From Acanthopleura granulata (taxonomy: Eukaryota; Mollusca; Polyplacophora; Chitonida; Chitonidae): a stretch of DNA of 64,000 nucleotides. The translations under genes were made by a program, and so were the position numbers. Shown one piece after another: positions 61,010 through 64,000 of the stretch. The stretch spans positions 44,133,272-44,197,271 of the forward strand of contig JABBOT010000080.1 of NCBI GenBank assembly GCA_016165875.1, written 5' to 3'. Under the pieces are notes generated by a model that did no database searches, was not told the DNA's origin, and was given only the letters and a program-made list of their open reading frames with translations. Each line of letters starts with the position of its first letter. Positions within the stretch are counted from its first letter, which is position 1.

Positions 61010-62690
61010 GTCGTTTTGGAAATTGGCTTGTATATATCGACTTTCATGGCTTACGAGTGGTGCACGAATGTCGGTTCGACGCCAAGGTTTACAGCTTACG
61101 GGAGTTCACGAATATCGTCTTTTCTGGGATACGAGTGGTACATGAATGCTTAACGTTCATGGTTTATTGTACACGTATATCGTCCTTTCACGTGATACGA
61201 GTGGTACGTGAATGTCGAACATTCACGGTTTACGGGTGGCTTACGAGTGATACATGAATGTCGGACGATCACGGTTTGCGGGTGTACACGAATATCGTCC
61301 ATTCATGTGATATGATTGATTCGTGAATGTCGAATATTCACGGTTTACGGGTGTGCACGAATATCGTCCTTTCATGTAATACGAGTGGTACGTGAATGTC
61401 GAACATTCACGGTTTACAAGAGCACACGAATATATCGTTCTTTCATGTGATGCGAGTGGTACATGAATATCGAGCATTCTCGGTTTATTGGTGTACACGA
61501 ATATCGTCCTTTCGTGGATTAGGAGTGGTACATGAATGTCGGACAATCACGGTTTACGGGTGTACACGAATATCGTCCTTTCATTTGATGGGAGTGGTAT
61601 GTGAATGTCGGACGATCACGGTTTGCGGGTGTACACGAATATCGTCCATTCATGTGATATGATTGATTCGTGAATGTCGAATATTCACGGTTTACGGGTG
61701 TGCACGAATATCGTTCTTTCATGTAATACGAGTGGTACGGGAACATTCACGGTTTCACGAATATCGTCTTTTCTGGGATACGAGTGGTACATGAATACTT
61801 AACGTTCATGGTTTACGGTTGTACACGTATATCGTCCTGTCGGACGATCACGGTTTGCGGGTGTACACGAATATCGTCCATTCATGTGATATGATTGATT
61901 CGTGAATGTCGAATATTCACGGTTTACGGGTGTGCACGAATATCGTTCTTTCATGTAATACGAGTGGTACGTGAATGTTGAACATTCACGGTTTACAAGA
62001 GCACACGAATATATCGTTCTTTCATGTGATGCGAGTGGTACATGAATATCGAGCATTCTCGGTTTATTGGTGTACACGAATATCGTCCTTTCATGTAATA
62101 CGAGTGGTACGTGAATGTCGAACATTCACGGTTTACAAGAGCACACGAATATATCGTTCTTTCATGTGATGCGAGTGGTACATGAATATCGAGCATTCTC
62201 GGTTTATTGGTGTACACGAATATCGTCCTTTCGTGGATTAGGAGTGGTACATGAATGTCGGACAATCACGGTTTACGGGTGTACACGAATATCGTCCTTT
62301 CATTTGATGGGAGTGGTATGTGAATGTCGGACGATCACGGTTTGCGGGTGTACACGAATATCGTCCATTCATGTGATATGATTGATTCCTGAATGTCGAA
62401 TATTCACGGTTTACGGGTGTGCCCGAATATCGTTCTTTCATGTAATACGAGTGGTACGTGAATGTCGAACATTCACGGTTTACAAGAGCACACGAATATA
62501 TCGTTCTTTCATGTGATGCGAGTGGTACATGAATATCGAGCATTCTCGGTTTATTGGTGTACACGAATATCGTCCTTTCATTTGATGGGAGTGGTATGTG
62601 AATGTCGGACGATCACGGTTTACGGGTATACACGAATATCGTTCTTTCGTGGCTTACGAGTCGTGCATGAAAATCGTCCTTAAGGATTGG
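61010..62690 (+). repeat. 69-bp tandem repeat, about 24 copies, with a hairpin in many units
   Basis: The unit is roughly 'acgagtggtacgtgaatgtc', 'gaacattcacggtttacggg', 'tgtacacgaatatcgtcctt', 'tcatgtaat'. Within the unit GTGAATGTCGAACATTCAC is an almost perfect inverted repeat. Because 69 is divisible by three, open frames on both strands persist with 23-codon periodicity (up to 108 codons) until a mutation breaks them. Blocks of several units recur, showing higher-order structure. Confidence 0.9.
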
Positions 62691-62947
62691 TGCCACTGAC
62701 TGTTTTCATCATAAAAGCAAGCTGTTCGGCAGTTGACGTTGGAGACTGTTATAACCTTCTTCCGAACTGCGGTGTTTATGTCTGACCAAGACAGCCATTC
62801 TTATGAAGCACGTAGTGTATAAGCACCTGGTACAGCTGTGCATAAGAAATCACCCTGCCTTTAAGACAATCGCAATCTTTTATGGATAAAAGTAAATATA
62901 CAATGGAGTAGTATGTGATAGGGTATGTAAAAAATGTTCAGAAAACT

Positions 62948-63155
62948 TTCAAAGCCCAGCGCAATTAAGAGCGGATTGAAACTCGAACTTGACTTGTAAT
63001 TCGCCATGGGAAAGCCTGCCAGCAACCTGCGGATGATCGTGGGTTCCCCTGGGCTATTCCCGGTTTCCTTCCACCATAACGCTGAAGGCTGATGTATCAG
63101 CGAAATATTCTTGAGCACGGTGTAAAAGACTAATCCGTCGAAATTAATAAATAAC
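62948..63155 (+). mobile_element. SINE copy 10
   Basis: 'ttgaaactcgaacttgac' (head), 'tgccagcaacctgcggatga', 'tcgtgggttcccctggg', 'ccaccataacgctg', 'cgaaatattcttgagcacgg' and a degraded 'aattaataaataa' tail. Confidence 0.8.
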
Positions 63156-63270
63156 TCACATTTGAAGGGCTATGTGCCAAATTTCGCTTCGTTGTGATAA
63201 ACCACTGTGAAAACTCGTCCTGGAAAGGTCTCTCTTGGCGGACTGACAGACCAGGGGCATCTTGTAATGA

Positions 63271-63427
63271 TTAACACAGGTGCCGCACCGTTGACATCAT
63301 ATTGATATCATCTTTACAGGTATCACCGTCCGTGCAGGCTTTTGTCCCCAGCGGTTCATTGGTACAAAGCGGGAAACACTTGTTGTTGACGGCTGAATGC
63401 TGTATGGCGAAAGCCAGCTTACAGAAG
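63271..63427 (-). CDS. Possible terminal exon of a cysteine-rich protein
   Basis: Read on the minus strand after a fair acceptor (CTCAAGCTGTTGCAG), an open frame FCKLAFAIQHSAVNNKC, FPLCTNEPLGTKACTDGDTC, KDDINMMSTVRHLC runs to TAA. The Cys spacing (C-x14-C-x3-C-x9-C-x5-C-x14-C) resembles a secreted disulfide-rich peptide. I do not recognise the family. No upstream exon was found in the remaining 570 bp, so the rest of the gene would lie beyond the window. A different minus-strand frame of 87 codons overlaps it and shows no domain. This could be chance. Confidence 0.35.
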
Positions 63428-64000
63428 CTGCAACAGCTTGAGGTTCACCACAGTTCAGGAGTGTCGGAACACTAAGCGATGGGAGTGCCGGAACACTATA
63501 ACACCATGGGCTCCTGAGCACCGGCTGGCCAGCATAGGCCATCATCTGCATAGGCTTCACTCCTGCAAGTGAAGTCTCTGTTACATTAGCGCTGCCATGT
63601 TTTCACTTCATCCGAGCGATTAGTTTTACTTTACAGCCTGAACTGTCAAATCTTTAGTACTTCCTAGACAATTTGAGCATGACTTACATGAAACAAAGAG
63701 AACGTTACAGATACATGTAACCTGACTGGTTTGAACTTAATAACCTCAATATAATAATGGCAGTCTAATCAAACAGAACAGATGTGTCAGTCCACACAGG
63801 GAAACATTTAACGAAGATTTTTCTGTAAGTTTCGGGCAGAGTTCGGTTTTCTCTTACACACGCACAATGTACGCAAATCGTGTGTAGCGACGAAGCTATA
63901 AAGTTAAGAAAGCAATGACCTTTACGTCCACAAGTGACAGGTCAGTTATTTTTTGCTCTTGACTTTCATTCAGTGTTCGATATCTCCAGACATAGATTAT
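63428..64000. other. Right edge, nothing recognised
   Basis: AT-rich sequence without a supported exon. If the preceding cysteine-rich exon is real, this is its intron. Confidence 0.4.

Noticed and set aside
61241..62564. Periodic minus-strand ORFs read as a repeat protein (TFTYHSYYMKGRYSCTPVNR...)
   Set aside because: They arise from a 69-bp minisatellite; stops break the frame repeatedly and both strands give equal ORFs.

Overview
This window is eukaryotic, almost certainly from a mollusc or a close lophotrochozoan. It is AT-rich, genes are split by long GT-AG introns, and about ten copies of one short retroposon are scattered through it. That retroposon shares a core (CCTGCGGATGGTCGTGG ... 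CACCATAATGCTGGC ... GTATAAGTGAAATATTC) and an (AAAT)n tail. I associate this core with molluscan SINEs from memory; I could not search for it. There are no operons, no bacterial features and no long transposon ORFs.

Three protein-coding genes can be assembled exon by exon with matching splice phases. (1) 8230-11619 (+): a 650-aa cationic amino-acid transporter of the SLC7 CAT subfamily, most like SLC7A4, in three coding exons. (2) 29714-40993 (+): a secreted animal haem peroxidase of 693 aa in 14 coding exons, with a TATA box about 118 bp before the ATG. (3) 44607-59505 (-): a 297-aa single-pass membrane protein with a copine-type von Willebrand A domain, related to the RGLG family but without RING or C2 domains. 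A fourth locus at the right edge (63271-63427, -) may be the last exon of a cysteine-rich protein; this is much less sure.

The most interesting feature is in gene 3. The exon carrying the metal-binding (MIDAS) loop is present twice, 7.7 kb apart. Both copies are 101 nt long with identical splice phases, and 16 of 33 residues agree. Because 101 is not a multiple of three, including both copies or neither would shift the frame, so the pair looks like mutually exclusive exons. Just upstream of one copy lies an array of about ten 82-bp repeats. Each repeat carries a duplicate of that exon's 3' splice site and first exon bases, giving a row of possible decoy acceptors.

The peroxidase keeps its distal His, catalytic Arg, proximal His and Asn. 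It has replaced the Asp that normally forms one haem ester bond and the neighbouring calcium-binding Asp.

The rest is repeat-rich. There are minisatellites (units of 20-100 bp), mostly in introns of gene 3 and near the right end; foldback or MITE-like elements (6602-7042, 16838-17727, 45125-45608); a large inverted repeat (17073-17484 / 19231-19642); a diverged tandem duplication (18621-20185); and two opposite-facing copies of an approximately 0.85-kb dispersed repeat (23135-23990 and 53845-54640). The three genes have no evident functional link.
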